Numbered from the stretch's first letter, positions 44,701 through 52,813 are shown. The stretch is 64,000 nucleotides of DNA from Planctomycetaceae bacterium (GCA_027487485.1 JAIYDN010000069.1:1-64000), one strand, 5' to 3'. A program made the numbers and translations. Notes: generated by a model from the sequence alone, not told the origin.

Positions 44701-46426
44701 CTTGGTAGCCGGTGTGGGTGATTCCGATAACGGACGATTCGTTTTGGACGGAGCGACCCTAAGATCTAATTCCATTTTCGATTTTGAAAGTCGCGAAACC
44801 TATACTGTTCGTATTCGAACTCAAGATCAGGGGGGACTTTCTGTTGAGTCGCCCTTAACGATTTCGATTCGGGATATCAACGATCTGCCAACCAATTTGC
44901 AGATTCAATCTAGCCTTATCAACGAAAACAGTCCCATCGGAACATCGATCGGTGCTTTCACAGCATTGGATCAGGATGCTGGCGACGTGATTTCGTATCG
45001 ATTGGTCGCTGGTAACAATGACAATTCGCTGTTCTCCATTGTGAATGGCCAATTGACGAGCAACACTTCCCTGAACTTCGAAAGCCGCTCAAGCTACCAA
45101 GTGGCGGTACAAGCCTTCGATCGTTCTGGCTCAGGTCCAACCCAAACGTTTGCGATTACCGTGCGGGACGTGAACGAAACTCCCACAAACATTGCGTTGG
45201 ATGCTTCGTCCATCAATGAAAATCGTGCTGCTGGTACCGTCGTCGGTCGATTGTCGGCCACGGATCCTGATGCTAACGAGCAATTCACGTTTACATTGGT
45301 ATCGGGCGATGGGTCCAGTGGAAACAGTCTTGTAACGATCAACGGCACTCAACTGGTGCTGGCAAGTGCATTGAACTTTGAGAGCAGCCCGGTTCTGAAC
45401 GTCCGAGTACGTGCGACCGATGCTGCATTCAATACGTTTGAAAAAGCGTTGAACGTAACCGTTGTGGATCTCCCTGAGGCCCCGACCGAAGTTCGACTGA
45501 CTTCAGCAGGAGTATCGGAAAATCTTCCAGCCGGGACGGTGGTAGGAACATTGTCCACGATTGACCCCGACGCTGGTGGATCCTTCACCTATCAGATTGT
45601 CGCAGGGCAGTCATCGCTTCCATTCGCGATTGTTGGTAATCAATTGCGAACAACTCGAAAGCTAAATTTTGAAGCTATTGCTTCCTACACAGTTTCCGTC
45701 CGAAGCACCGATGCGAGCAATCTTTCCGTAGTCAGTCCGATTTCGGTCAGTGTTTTGGATGTGAATGAACAGGCGATCATCACCGGTAGCGATAGTGCCA
45801 CTACCCCAACCAATCGTACGGTTGTGATTGATGTTCTTGCAAACGATCGCGATCCCGATGGCACCATTGATCGCACCTCAGTTGTTATCGTGGCTCCACC
45901 GACCAAGGGGACCGTCCGAGTGCTTTCCGATGGACGTTTGGAGTACACGCCGCCGGCAGACGAACGAGTGGACGTGTCATTCTCCTACCGAGTCTTAGAT
46001 AATGATGAAGTTATGAGTAACGTTGGCTCGGTCTCAGTGAAGGTGCTCTCTGCATTCCAAAATCCCAAAAACCGATTGGATGTGGATAACGACGGGGACG
46101 TTTCACCCCTCGATGTTTTACAGATCATCAATGACATCGAAGCGAATAAATTTCGAGACTTGCCCACCAATGTTGGTGAAACCGTTCCATACATTGATAC
46201 CAACGGAAATGGCAAGGTGGATCCTTTAGATGTGCTGGACGTAATCAATTTCATCAATCTTGGTGCGGGCGAATCTGCGGAAGGGGAACAATCGAGCTAC
46301 GCAACAAGCTTGGACAGCCAAGTGGAATCGGAGTCCGAGTTTGGCGAATCCTTGCAAGCCGCGCACGCGTTGGCAATTGAAGCGTTTTACAGAGAGTTGG
46401 AAGTAAAGAGGGGGCGATCTCGATAG
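38756..46426 (+). CDS. Giant secreted subtilisin-like protease with P domain, cadherin-like repeats and dockerin
   Basis: 2556 residues. The basic N-terminus followed by IPRIERLEIRTLLASD is the planctomycete exoprotein leader motif. A peptidase S8 domain (about 225-570) has Asp274 (VVAVIDDGVQ), His329 (DAHGTAVAGVAA) and Ser517 (GGTSSASPLAAG). Then: an ASH-like beta domain (about 590-695), a carboxypeptidase-regulatory-like or SdrD-B-type domain, a proprotein-convertase P domain (about 840-985, LTHTWVSDLDITLIAPDSTE), and 13 cadherin-like repeats of about 100 residues (about 1040-2340), each with a D(V/I/L)NE-type ending. A cadherin/Big-like domain and a dockerin (VDNDGDVSPLDVLQIINDIE; DTNGNGKVDPLDVLDVINFI) close the protein. 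It should act outside the cell in protein degradation or adhesion. Confidence 0.95.
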   Translation: MRHRRSSQRQSSRSSKSNSQRLIPRIERLEIRTLLASDIIWNDSNWDAAADAPDDSTIVKGADAFYFGGHRNVGLNLSMNRVAIATENASVQLPDGLTKLWGMANKAVVYQTTDELTPTLIAQLSATPGVLDVSPVYVDMASGTDMSVLNEIIVGFKPNQNPAEFFARHTEFASFEPVMGTQNQYVGKMAQNGGRAAIDLSNRLLSDGATEWVHPNFYVNFEKHFIPNDPRFNNQWHLRNLGQSGGVADADSDVDLAWDVNQGGSSSIVVAVIDDGVQSAHPDLNVWINAGEIAGDGVDNDGNGWVDDINGWNFVTLTNASEPIGSDAHGTAVAGVAAARGNNNLGVAGAAYNSRVMSIKVFHDNSVAALDDFASALLYAAGITADGRGTWRAGDLVNNSWGGGGPFPSMNAALAIGVVAGRGGVGATYFFSSGNNGSGVLGEPSGQSAFTPGVIAVGSTNNQGVRSSYSQYGAALDILAPSNGGSLAIDTTDRTGADGYAAGDYTGTGGTGFGGTSSASPLAAGIGALALAQAQALGVTLRPADFRALIRNSTDLIGGVNYNINTGKHIEYGFGRVNAFTLVDGVGKAEISVVDTTREIPSGGTVNLGSALVGRFVETTVRVRNQGTEDLTIDSITMPASFSVVNFVPTTLAIGEVLLVTVRFSPTLPGNFASDMFINNNDTNESAYRIRLVGTATAPRIGGTAFEDFDNNGIYNSYERGVSSPGFAYIDTNTNGSFDIGESQAMIDAAGDYAFNALPNGTYDVRFELAGWDRTSAVDVYTVTLSSASSFSIGNNFGYGKDDRMYARVIEDLNANGTLDGMDLPLPGFVVSSGGTSTDTFISTGSVPIDDVATSLSTITIPVGSGLVRDINVRINLTHTWVSDLDITLIAPDSTEIVLASGVGLDGDNFTNTIFDDSATISIFAGNAPFTGTFRPAQPLSSFNGLLLEGPWTLKIDDLFFGDFGTLLDWSMEIERDLAVVSDINGWAPLDLPGAATTDATMSLQPNWEYTLPSNGIHTVTTTGVPVFGLTYGARILPVPPTDIRISNSIVFENEPIGTLVGSLTSTDPNRGETFSYSLVSGVGDTGNAMFVIVGDQVFTNGVFDFEQNQSFDIRIASTDSTGLVYEESLSISVINVNEDPLFIALFPDSVDENAPNGQLVGTLRTFDTDFLTDFFFTYELVAGLGDEDNSTFAILGNTVVVNGPMDFETKNVLSIRIRTTDDGGLFVEQAVTINVRDVNEAPSDFAISSSIIPENSPAPFLVGRMSVVDPDAADQGNHLFRFTSSDQFPDNNLFEIRGNELYTRATFSFESRSLYLVSIRALDSFDAFVDTLVPITITDLNEAPTRIDATSASFLESLPVASVVTTLVPADQDIGDTISFTLVSGSGSNDNGEFLVSGNQLVSRNAFDFETKSSYLVRVRATDALGLWTETPFTFTVQNVNEAPLTLNLSATNVNEGLVIGSRVGNFSALDPDTLSTFTFAPKSSTAFPDNDAFSIVGNELRTNEVFRYAQKNSYSILVQVTDQGGLSMDRVFTINVVDVNDSPTDVGLSVREISESAADDSLVGQLSTVDADAADSFVYSLVAGAGAADNASFRIVGNQLRTNSLLNFEAKSSYAIRVSSRDAAGASFEKSFVIQVLNENEAPTAVQLSALTIRENNIPNAPIGSLSSTDPDAAQSFTYSLVNGAGDRDNSLFVIVGTTLRTTVAFDFEAKPDYQVRIRTMDGGGLSFELPFVISVQNANESPFGLQLLGSLMENAPLNSVALNAVASDPDANDQLTFSLISGIGSDDNGKFTINANGGLSPVAAVNFESQSSYSIRVRVVDRGGIAIERAFSIAIANQNEAPTNVMLSETGIDENQSPNAVIGLFTAVDEDVADSASFSLVSGAGDTDNSLFELSGNTLRATSSFDFETKNTYSLRVRATDVGGLSFEKNVLVSVKDVNEQPFAVNLSSSTLLENSAVGSAIGELRTIDVDALDRFSYSLVAGVGDSDNGRFVLDGATLRSNSIFDFESRETYTVRIRTQDQGGLSVESPLTISIRDINDLPTNLQIQSSLINENSPIGTSIGAFTALDQDAGDVISYRLVAGNNDNSLFSIVNGQLTSNTSLNFESRSSYQVAVQAFDRSGSGPTQTFAITVRDVNETPTNIALDASSINENRAAGTVVGRLSATDPDANEQFTFTLVSGDGSSGNSLVTINGTQLVLASALNFESSPVLNVRVRATDAAFNTFEKALNVTVVDLPEAPTEVRLTSAGVSENLPAGTVVGTLSTIDPDAGGSFTYQIVAGQSSLPFAIVGNQLRTTRKLNFEAIASYTVSVRSTDASNLSVVSPISVSVLDVNEQAIITGSDSATTPTNRTVVIDVLANDRDPDGTIDRTSVVIVAPPTKGTVRVLSDGRLEYTPPADERVDVSFSYRVLDNDEVMSNVGSVSVKVLSAFQNPKNRLDVDNDGDVSPLDVLQIINDIEANKFRDLPTNVGETVPYIDTNGNGKVDPLDVLDVINFINLGAGESAEGEQSSYATSLDSQVESESEFGESLQAAHALAIEAFYRELEVKRGRSR
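41870..45775 (+). repeat. 13 cadherin-like coding repeats of about 300 bp
   Basis: Each unit encodes an N-E-x-P-T start, a DPDA-type calcium loop, an F-x-I-x-G-N-x-L-x-T strand, F-D-F-E-x-K/S and R-V/I-R-x-x-D. Units have diverged at the DNA level and no two are identical, so the expansion is old or under diversifying change. Confidence 0.85.
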
Positions 46427-46564
46427 TAAAGAGGCGATCGCTGTCTGGTAGTGGATGATGGTACGTTTTTAATTGGTCGGTTGTTGTAAAGACTTGTGGC
46501 GATGTACTTGGCCGCTGGTACAATGCCGACCTGACTGTCACTCCGTATACACTTTCGATGCAAT

Positions 46565-47734
46565 ATGCCGCGCAAGAAGTCCAACAAGATCAGGATCGAG
46601 TTTCGAAAGAAACATCAATCGCAAGCACGCAGCGCGGACCTGACGAACGATTACGCCGTTGACCAGGAAGATATCGATACGGTTGCATCGCAACGGGTCA
46701 GCGGCAAGGGGGACCAGACGCGGCACCGAACCGTCAAAGGAAATCTAATCAATGACGATGAGCCTGAATCCCTTGGCCAAGTTCAATTGGATGTGGATGC
46801 CAGTCAAACATTGAGTGGACTGGTTTTGCGGGTTCATGGACGCGAATCCATTGTCCGGGTTGACGATGGACGGATTTTTCGATGCGCTGTACGTCGAGTT
46901 CTGAAAAACTTGGCGACGGACCAGCGGCATGTTCTTGTCGCCGGAGATGTCGTGCGACTCCTGCCAGAGGGGGAAGAGCAGGCTTGGGTTGTCCGAATCG
47001 AACCTAGACGATCAACCTTGAGTCGGACCAGCAAACAACGCCGTCATGTTATTGTTGCCAATGTCGACCAATTGTTGATGGTAACTAGTGCCGCTCAGCC
47101 CTCCATTAAGCCCAATCTGATCGATCGCGTGCTGGCGACGGCGGAGCAAAATCAGCTCGATGCTTGCGTTTGTATCAACAAATGTGATCTGATTGATACG
47201 ACCATGCTGCAAGCGTTGATTGGAACCTACACTCAAATGGGCTACCGTGTGCTCATGGTGAGTGCAGCTCGAGGATGGGGAATGGACCGATTGAGGCTGA
47301 TGACCCGCAATCGCAATAGCGTGGTCGTGGGGCAAAGTGGAGTAGGAAAATCGTCCATTCTCAACGCAATCGACAGCGGGCTTCGCCAGCGAGTTCAGGC
47401 GGTGAGCGCCGAAAATCAAAAAGGGAAGCACACCACGACCACCGCCGAGGTTTTTCCGCTCAGCTACGGAGGCTCGATTATCGACACGCCGGGCGTCCGC
47501 CAGTTCCAATTGTGGGATATTTCCCCCAGCGAAATGTCCGGCCTATTTCGAGATATTCGCCCCTTTGCGTCCAATTGTCGATATCCAAATTGTTCCCATA
47601 TTCATGAAAATGACTGCTCTGTGAAGGATGCCGTGGCAGATGGCCGTCTGGACGGACGCCGATACGACAGCTATTGCCAAATGGTGGATAGTCCTGGGGA
47701 CGTGGTTCGCGAGGAATTTGAAGAGTTCGAATGA
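46565..47734 (+). CDS. rsgA: Ribosome small-subunit GTPase RsgA
   Basis: 389 residues. RsgA matures the 30S subunit by GTP hydrolysis. The OB-fold region (SGLVLRVHGRESIVRVDDGR, about 86-105) is followed by a circularly permuted GTPase: INKCD (G4) precedes VVVGQSGVGKSSILNA (G1) and IDTPGVRQFQL (G3). The C-terminal zinc motif is CRYPNCSHIHENDC. The first 80 residues are basic and longer than in E. coli. It is the first gene of a six-gene plus-strand run; the citrate synthase gene follows after 119 bp. Confidence 0.95.
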   Translation: MPRKKSNKIRIEFRKKHQSQARSADLTNDYAVDQEDIDTVASQRVSGKGDQTRHRTVKGNLINDDEPESLGQVQLDVDASQTLSGLVLRVHGRESIVRVDDGRIFRCAVRRVLKNLATDQRHVLVAGDVVRLLPEGEEQAWVVRIEPRRSTLSRTSKQRRHVIVANVDQLLMVTSAAQPSIKPNLIDRVLATAEQNQLDACVCINKCDLIDTTMLQALIGTYTQMGYRVLMVSAARGWGMDRLRLMTRNRNSVVVGQSGVGKSSILNAIDSGLRQRVQAVSAENQKGKHTTTTAEVFPLSYGGSIIDTPGVRQFQLWDISPSEMSGLFRDIRPFASNCRYPNCSHIHENDCSVKDAVADGRLDGRRYDSYCQMVDSPGDVVREEFEEFE

Positions 47735-47853
47735 GTCTGAGGGCATTTGGCAGATTGTCGCCAAGCGTCCTTCCGGCTACACTGCTTTTGCAAATTTCCC
47801 CCCACCTTTTTTGGAGCTGCGAACAGCCTATTTGGGCCGCAGCGGAGTAATTC

Positions 47854-49170
47854 ATGAGCGCCACCAACGCTTTGCCGAAAGTTGATCCCACCCCCGCTAA
47901 ACTTACGGTTGGCGGAAAAGAAATAGAACTTCCCGTCCTTGTGGGAACCGAAAATGATCGGGCGATGGATATTTCGAAGTTGCTCCGGGATACAGGGCAT
48001 ACTACGATCGATGACGGTTTTGCCAATACTGCAAACACATACAGCTCCATCACGTACCTCGATGGCGATCGGGGGATCCTTCGCTACCGTGGTTACCCCA
48101 TTGAAGAGCTAGCGGAACATTGCGATTTTCTTGAAACAAGCTATCTGCTGATTTATGGGGAGCTTCCGACCCATGAACAACTCGAAAACTTCAAGGATTC
48201 GATCGAAAAGCATACGATGCTCCACGAGGACATGCGGTCCTTTTACAATGGGTTCCCTCGGGATGCACACCCGATGGCAATTCTTTCAAGCGTTGTTGGC
48301 GCGATGTCGACCTTTTACCAGGACGCACTGGATCCGCATGACCCTGATGAAGTGGAGGTTTCCATCCATCGCTTGATCGCCAAACTTCCAACGATTGCTG
48401 CATACAGTTACAAAAAAGCTTTTGGTCAGCCATTTATCTATCCCGATAACAGCTTAGATTACTGCCAAAATTTCTTGAGCATGATGTTTGCTTTGCCAAG
48501 CGAACGCTACCAACCCGATCCGGATTTTGTACGAGCTCTTAATCTCTTGCTGATTGTGCACGCGGATCACGAACAGAACTGTAGCACGTCGACCGTTCGC
48601 TTGGTTGGCTCTTCCAATGCCAACTTGTTTGCTTGCATCTCAGCCGGAATCTGTGCCTTATGGGGCCCGCTTCATGGTGGAGCCAACGAGGCTTGCGTCA
48701 ACATGCTCAAGCAAATCGCTGACGATGGCGGAAATGTCAAAAAGTATGTCGATATGGCCAAAGATAAATCCAGTAATTTCCGTCTGATGGGTTTTGGACA
48801 TCGCGTTTATAAGAACTACGACCCGCGTGCCAAGATCATCAAAGCGGCCAGCGATGTTTTGCTGAATAAATTGAACTTAAAAGACCCGTTGTTTGATGTG
48901 GCTCAGGAATTGGAAGCTGTGGCGTTGAAGGACCCTTACTTCGTCGAACGCAAGCTTTACCCCAATGTGGATTTTTATTCGGGCGTGATCTATCGTGCGA
49001 TGGGTATTCCTGTCCAGATGTTCACGGTGCTTTTTGCCATTGGGCGATTGCCAGGTTGGATAGCGCACTGGGTCGAGATGCAAAATTCGCCGAACACGCG
49101 GATCGGTCGTCCTCGCCAGGTCTACACAGGGCCTGTCAAACGTGAAATCGTTCCTATCGAGAAGCGATAA
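47854..49170 (+). CDS. gltA: Citrate synthase
   Basis: 438 residues, ATG preceded by GGAG at a 9-bp spacing. It condenses oxaloacetate and acetyl-CoA. Type II hexameric-type landmarks are present: GILRYRGYPIEELAEHCDFL, catalytic His in ALWGPLHGGANEACVNML, GFGHRVYKNYDPRAKI with the second His, and the Asp-containing NVDFYSGVIYRAMGIPVQMF. The C-terminus KREIVPIEKR is conserved in the family. The lipase gene begins within 13 bp of the stop. Confidence 0.97.
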   Translation: MSATNALPKVDPTPAKLTVGGKEIELPVLVGTENDRAMDISKLLRDTGHTTIDDGFANTANTYSSITYLDGDRGILRYRGYPIEELAEHCDFLETSYLLIYGELPTHEQLENFKDSIEKHTMLHEDMRSFYNGFPRDAHPMAILSSVVGAMSTFYQDALDPHDPDEVEVSIHRLIAKLPTIAAYSYKKAFGQPFIYPDNSLDYCQNFLSMMFALPSERYQPDPDFVRALNLLLIVHADHEQNCSTSTVRLVGSSNANLFACISAGICALWGPLHGGANEACVNMLKQIADDGGNVKKYVDMAKDKSSNFRLMGFGHRVYKNYDPRAKIIKAASDVLLNKLNLKDPLFDVAQELEAVALKDPYFVERKLYPNVDFYSGVIYRAMGIPVQMFTVLFAIGRLPGWIAHWVEMQNSPNTRIGRPRQVYTGPVKREIVPIEKR

Positions 49171-49172
49171 TT

Positions 49173-49177
49173 GAGGG
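49173..49177 (+). promoter_or_regulatory. Ribosome binding site that favours the GTG start of the lipase gene
   Basis: GAGGG lies 5-6 bp before GTG 49183. The TTG at 49171, which would extend the protein by four residues, abuts the gltA stop and lies upstream of this site. Confidence 0.55.
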
Positions 49178-49182
49178 TTCGA

Positions 49183-50109
49183 GTGTTACCTGATTCGAAG
49201 TCCCATTTGCCTGAATTCCAGAATGCCCTGCAAGAAGGGCAACTAGGACCTAATGGCGAAGCGGCTTCCACAGGTCCAGGGGCTCAAAAAATCTCTTTTG
49301 TCCTCGACAAACCCGTTTCGCAACTTTCATGGATCAAAAAGTCCCTGCTGTTTGCGCAGCTTTCGCGATTGTCTTATGCCAATCCTGAACCAGTCGAAAA
49401 GCAAGCTTACGCAGCAGGCTTGGATGAGTGCATTTTTGTCGCGCGCGACGGCGCGGAAGCGTACATTCTTGGCAACCGGACCGATTGCATGGTGGTCTGT
49501 CGTGGAACCGAACCGAACCAGTGGAATGACATCCGGGCGGACGCAAACGCATGGACAGTGTCCACCGATGTGGGCCGAGTTCACAGCGGGTTCCATTCCG
49601 AAGTGAATGAATTGTGGCCCAAGCTGGAGCAGCTTTTAAAAGAGAACCAAAGAACGCTTTGGTTTGCCGGTCATTCGCTTGGCGGAGCTATGGCAGCTGT
49701 TTGCGCTGTCCGATGCAAAATCTCTTCGATCCCTTCCAATCCCGCGGCTATTTTCACGTACGGTGCGCCTCGGGTTGGCAACAGGTCCTATGCATCTGTG
49801 CTAAAGATCAAGCATTACCGATGGGTGAACAACAATGATATTGTGCCGCGTGTTCCGCCAAGGTGGTTGGGATACCACCATATGGGTCAGGAAATTTATC
49901 TCAACCGCCGAGGCAAAATCAGCTCCTTGAGAGCTTGGTTTCGGGTTCGCGATCGATTTCGAGGACTTTTGGCATCTCTTCGCGTAGGAAAGCTGGATTA
50001 TTTTAGCGACCATTCGATGGTGGAGTACATTAAGCATATCCACAATATCTACGACGACGAGCTCAAAGGCTTCCCAGTCAAAACCCCGTCCCACATACCC
50101 GCTGAATAG
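49183..50109 (+). CDS. Class 3 lipase-like alpha/beta hydrolase
   Basis: 308 residues from GTG 49183. The nucleophile elbow is GHSLGG with Ser165 (WFAGHSLGGAMAAVCAVRCK), preceded by DCMVVCRGTEPNQWNDIRAD and followed by YGAPRVGNRSYA and the Asp/His segment NNNDIVPRVPP and FSDHSMVEYI. This is the lipase_3 (fungal-type) pattern. No signal peptide is visible, so it may act inside the cell on lipids. It ends 3 bp before the antiporter gene in the same run. Confidence 0.88.
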   Translation: MLPDSKSHLPEFQNALQEGQLGPNGEAASTGPGAQKISFVLDKPVSQLSWIKKSLLFAQLSRLSYANPEPVEKQAYAAGLDECIFVARDGAEAYILGNRTDCMVVCRGTEPNQWNDIRADANAWTVSTDVGRVHSGFHSEVNELWPKLEQLLKENQRTLWFAGHSLGGAMAAVCAVRCKISSIPSNPAAIFTYGAPRVGNRSYASVLKIKHYRWVNNNDIVPRVPPRWLGYHHMGQEIYLNRRGKISSLRAWFRVRDRFRGLLASLRVGKLDYFSDHSMVEYIKHIHNIYDDELKGFPVKTPSHIPAE

Positions 50110-50112
50110 TTT

Positions 50113-51483
50113 ATGCTCACTGCGATTATTGTTGTCTTTGTTGTCGGCTACTTGGCCATTGTTTTCGAGCACCAGATTCATGTGAACAAAGCGGCATCCG
50201 CAATATTGACGGGGGTGCTTTGCTGGTCCATTTATGCAATTGGCTACGAGCAGCTTGTGCCTCAAGCAGCGTTCGATGCATGGGCCCAGCTTCACCACTC
50301 GGCCGGTGACGCGGAACATGCAGTGGGGCATTTGCCCGCCAAGTTGTTGTTTGTCACGGAGCATCAGCTCGGCCATAGCTTCAACGAGATTGCAGGCATT
50401 TTGTTCTTCTTGATGGGGGCCATGACCATTGTGGAACTCGTTGACGCTCACGAAGGATTTTCGCTTGTTACCAAATTCGTACGAGCTAGAAACAAAGTGA
50501 CTTTGCTGTGGATCGTGGGATGGGTGACGTTTTTCTTGTCCTCGGTTCTGGATAATTTAACGACCACTATCGTTGTTGTGTCGCTTTTGCGGAAGCTGAT
50601 TGCAGATCGCGAGACGCGGCTCATGTACGTTGGTATCGCAATCATTGCGGCAAACGCGGGTGGTGCCTGGACCGTTATTGGGGATGTTACAACCACCATG
50701 CTATGGGTGAAAAATAAGATCGGAGCGGTCGAAGTGATGCGAGACCTGTTCTTAGCGAGCATTGTCTGTTTGTTAGTCCCGTTGCTAGCCGCATCCCGAT
50801 GGATGAAAGGGGAATTGCCTGCAATCGAGCACAAAGTGGATGAAGAAGATGATCGCACTATCCAATCTTGGCACAAAGCATTGTTCCTGGTGCTTGGTTT
50901 GGCGGGGCTGATGAGCGTACCGATCTTCAAAGCATACACCCACTTGCCCCCATTCATGGGAATGGTGCTGAGCTTGGGTGTGCTCTGGCTGGCCTCGGAA
51001 TTGGTAAGTCATACCATGGATGAGAAGACTCGAAGCTCGACCGGAGTTTTATCTGCTTTGCGCAGGGTGGACATGTCCAGCATTCTTTTCTTCCTTGGTA
51101 TTTTGCTAGCCGTAAGTGCTCTTGGAAGTGTCGAAGTCTTAAAAAATCTAGCGGTAATGCTTCAGAACGCGATCGGAAATCAATCCATCATCGCTGTGAT
51201 CATTGGGTTGGTTTCGGCTGTTGTGGACAACGTGCCATTGGTTGCTGCCGGCATTGAAATGTATTCAGAAACACCAGCCAACGATTCGTTCTGGATGTTG
51301 TTGGCCTACTGTGCAGGTACCGGTGGAAGTTGTTTGATTATTGGTTCGGCAGCAGGTGTTGCAGCCATGGGCTTGGAAAAAATCGACTTCATGTGGTACG
51401 CTCGGAAGATAGGTTGGCTGGCGTTAATCGGTTACCTCGCCGGGGTAGTAGCATACATGATTCAGCACTCGATCTTTGGATAA
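50113..51483 (+). CDS. nhaD: NhaD-type sodium/proton antiporter
   Basis: 456 residues with about 11-12 membrane helices, ArsB/NhaD superfamily. Diagnostic stretches: FLSSVLDNLTTTIVVVSLLR and NAGGAWTVIGDVTTTMLWVK in the first half, and VVDNVPLVAAGIEMYSE and YCAGTGGSCLIIGSAAGVAA in the second, the paired half-site helices that carry acidic and Thr/Ser residues. NhaD exports sodium (and lithium) in exchange for protons, fitting a marine lifestyle. It is inside the tight rsgA-to-nudix run, 3 bp after the lipase and 12 bp before the ABC ATPase. Confidence 0.9.
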   Translation: MLTAIIVVFVVGYLAIVFEHQIHVNKAASAILTGVLCWSIYAIGYEQLVPQAAFDAWAQLHHSAGDAEHAVGHLPAKLLFVTEHQLGHSFNEIAGILFFLMGAMTIVELVDAHEGFSLVTKFVRARNKVTLLWIVGWVTFFLSSVLDNLTTTIVVVSLLRKLIADRETRLMYVGIAIIAANAGGAWTVIGDVTTTMLWVKNKIGAVEVMRDLFLASIVCLLVPLLAASRWMKGELPAIEHKVDEEDDRTIQSWHKALFLVLGLAGLMSVPIFKAYTHLPPFMGMVLSLGVLWLASELVSHTMDEKTRSSTGVLSALRRVDMSSILFFLGILLAVSALGSVEVLKNLAVMLQNAIGNQSIIAVIIGLVSAVVDNVPLVAAGIEMYSETPANDSFWMLLAYCAGTGGSCLIIGSAAGVAAMGLEKIDFMWYARKIGWLALIGYLAGVVAYMIQHSIFG

Positions 51484-51495
51484 CGCGGATACTTT

Positions 51496-52185
51496 ATGCC
51501 CTCTCCAAGTTCACCGATCCTGGTTGCAACCGAAATTCGCAAGGTCTACCAAACCCCTTCGGAAGAAATCGTCGTTCTCAATGGCGTTTCCTTCGCGTTG
51601 CAAGCCGGCGAAAATATGGCGATTGTCGGGCCAAGCGGAGCAGGAAAATCCACCTTGCTGCAAATTCTTGGGGCTCTAGATCGTCCAACCAGCGGGTCGG
51701 TTTCCGTGGGTGGTGTCGACCCCTTTACGATGAACGAGAATCAACAAGCCCGATTCCGAAATGAAAAGATTGGGTTCATCTTTCAGGACCATCATTTGCT
51801 TCCCCAGTGGAACGTTCTCGAGAACACTTTGTTACCCGCTTTAGCTAACGGGAATCCATCCGTCGAAGTTCGTGACCGTGCTGTTCGGCTCTTGGAACGA
51901 GTCGGGCTCCAGCATCGAATGACCCATTTGCCAAGTCAGTTATCGGGTGGCGAGCGTGAACGCGTCGCCGTGGCTCGATCGTTGCTTCTGAAGCCGATGG
52001 TTGTTCTCGCAGACGAACCGACGGGGAACCTAGATCGACACTCCGCAGAGAATGTTTCGCAGCTTCTGCTCGAAGTACCCCAAGAAGAGAATACGGTCCT
52101 GATCGTCGTGACTCACTCGAGTACGCTGGCAGCCAAAATGCAGCGATGCTACGAACTCAATGCCGGCAAATTGCAGCTCACTTAG
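51496..52185 (+). CDS. LolD-like ABC transporter ATPase
   Basis: 229 residues. All ABC motifs are intact: Walker A IVGPSGAGKSTLLQILG, Q-loop FIFQDHHLLPQWNVLENTLL, signature LPSQLSGGERERVAVARSLL, Walker B VVLADEPTGNLD, and the switch His in VVTHSSTLAAKM. The MacB/LolD subfamily powers lipoprotein release or substrate extrusion with FtsX-like permeases. No such permease is encoded next to it, so the partner is elsewhere. The nudix gene follows after 1 bp. Confidence 0.9.
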   Translation: MPSPSSPILVATEIRKVYQTPSEEIVVLNGVSFALQAGENMAIVGPSGAGKSTLLQILGALDRPTSGSVSVGGVDPFTMNENQQARFRNEKIGFIFQDHHLLPQWNVLENTLLPALANGNPSVEVRDRAVRLLERVGLQHRMTHLPSQLSGGERERVAVARSLLLKPMVVLADEPTGNLDRHSAENVSQLLLEVPQEENTVLIVVTHSSTLAAKMQRCYELNAGKLQLT

Positions 52186-52186
52186 T

Positions 52187-52702
52187 ATGAAAAAGAAGAT
52201 CTTCCAGGCAAAGCGGTTTTATGTGCAGGAAGTCACGGAGACCTTGGCAGATGGCTCGCATCTGGTTCGAAACATTGTCAGGCACCCAGGGGCGGTCGTC
52301 ATATTGCCATTGGTCGATGAAAATCACGTCTGTTTGATTCGCACTTATCGAGTTGCCATCGATGCTTGGCATCTTGAGCTACCAGCAGGAACGTTAGACA
52401 AATCGCTTTCGCCATTGGAGACTGCACACTTAGAATTGCAGGAAGAAACAGGTTATCGCGCTGCTCGTATGAACTTGATCCATACGTTTGCGATGTCCCC
52501 CGGGATACTTGATGAGAAGATGTACTTCTATGCGGCTCATGGTTTGACTGCTGGTGAAGTTTCGCGAGAAGTCGGTGAACAGATGGATAACGTTCTTTTA
52601 TCTTGGGCAGAGATCGACACGCTTCTGCGAGACAAAATGATTCGCGACGCTAAAACGTTAGCCGCTTTGCTCTGGTACATGCGCTATCGCGATTACGCCT
52701 AA
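52187..52702 (+). CDS. Nudix hydrolase, ADP-ribose-pyrophosphatase-like
   Basis: 171 residues from ATG 52187, directly after the lolD-like stop. The Nudix region LPAGTLDKSLSPLETAHLEL followed by QEETGYRA keeps the EExG(Y) metal-binding end, but two consensus positions are changed: the first Glu and the Arg of the RE pair are both Leu. Sequence around it (VVILPLVDENHVCLIRTYRV and AMSPGILDEKMYFYAAHGL) resembles ADP-sugar pyrophosphatases. It is the last gene of the run that began with rsgA. Confidence 0.85.
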   Translation: MKKKIFQAKRFYVQEVTETLADGSHLVRNIVRHPGAVVILPLVDENHVCLIRTYRVAIDAWHLELPAGTLDKSLSPLETAHLELQEETGYRAARMNLIHTFAMSPGILDEKMYFYAAHGLTAGEVSREVGEQMDNVLLSWAEIDTLLRDKMIRDAKTLAALLWYMRYRDYA

Positions 52703-52761
52703 AGAATTGGCGATGCTTAGCACGTACGCAAGGCTCATTGGCAATTAGCTTTTCACTTCAT

Positions 52762-52813
52762 TGAGCCGCTGGCGCTAGCCGCGTTGAGTTTCAATTCGTT
52801 GGATACGTGGTCG
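52762..52813 (-). repeat. Dispersed repeat, copy B (inverse of 13437-13488)
   Basis: TGAGCCGCTGGCGCTAGCCG then CGTTGAGTTTCA is the exact reverse complement of copy A's end, and TACGTGGTCG at 52804-52813 matches its start. Only the short middle differs. The gap 52703-52925 between convergent genes holds no gene. Confidence 0.7.
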
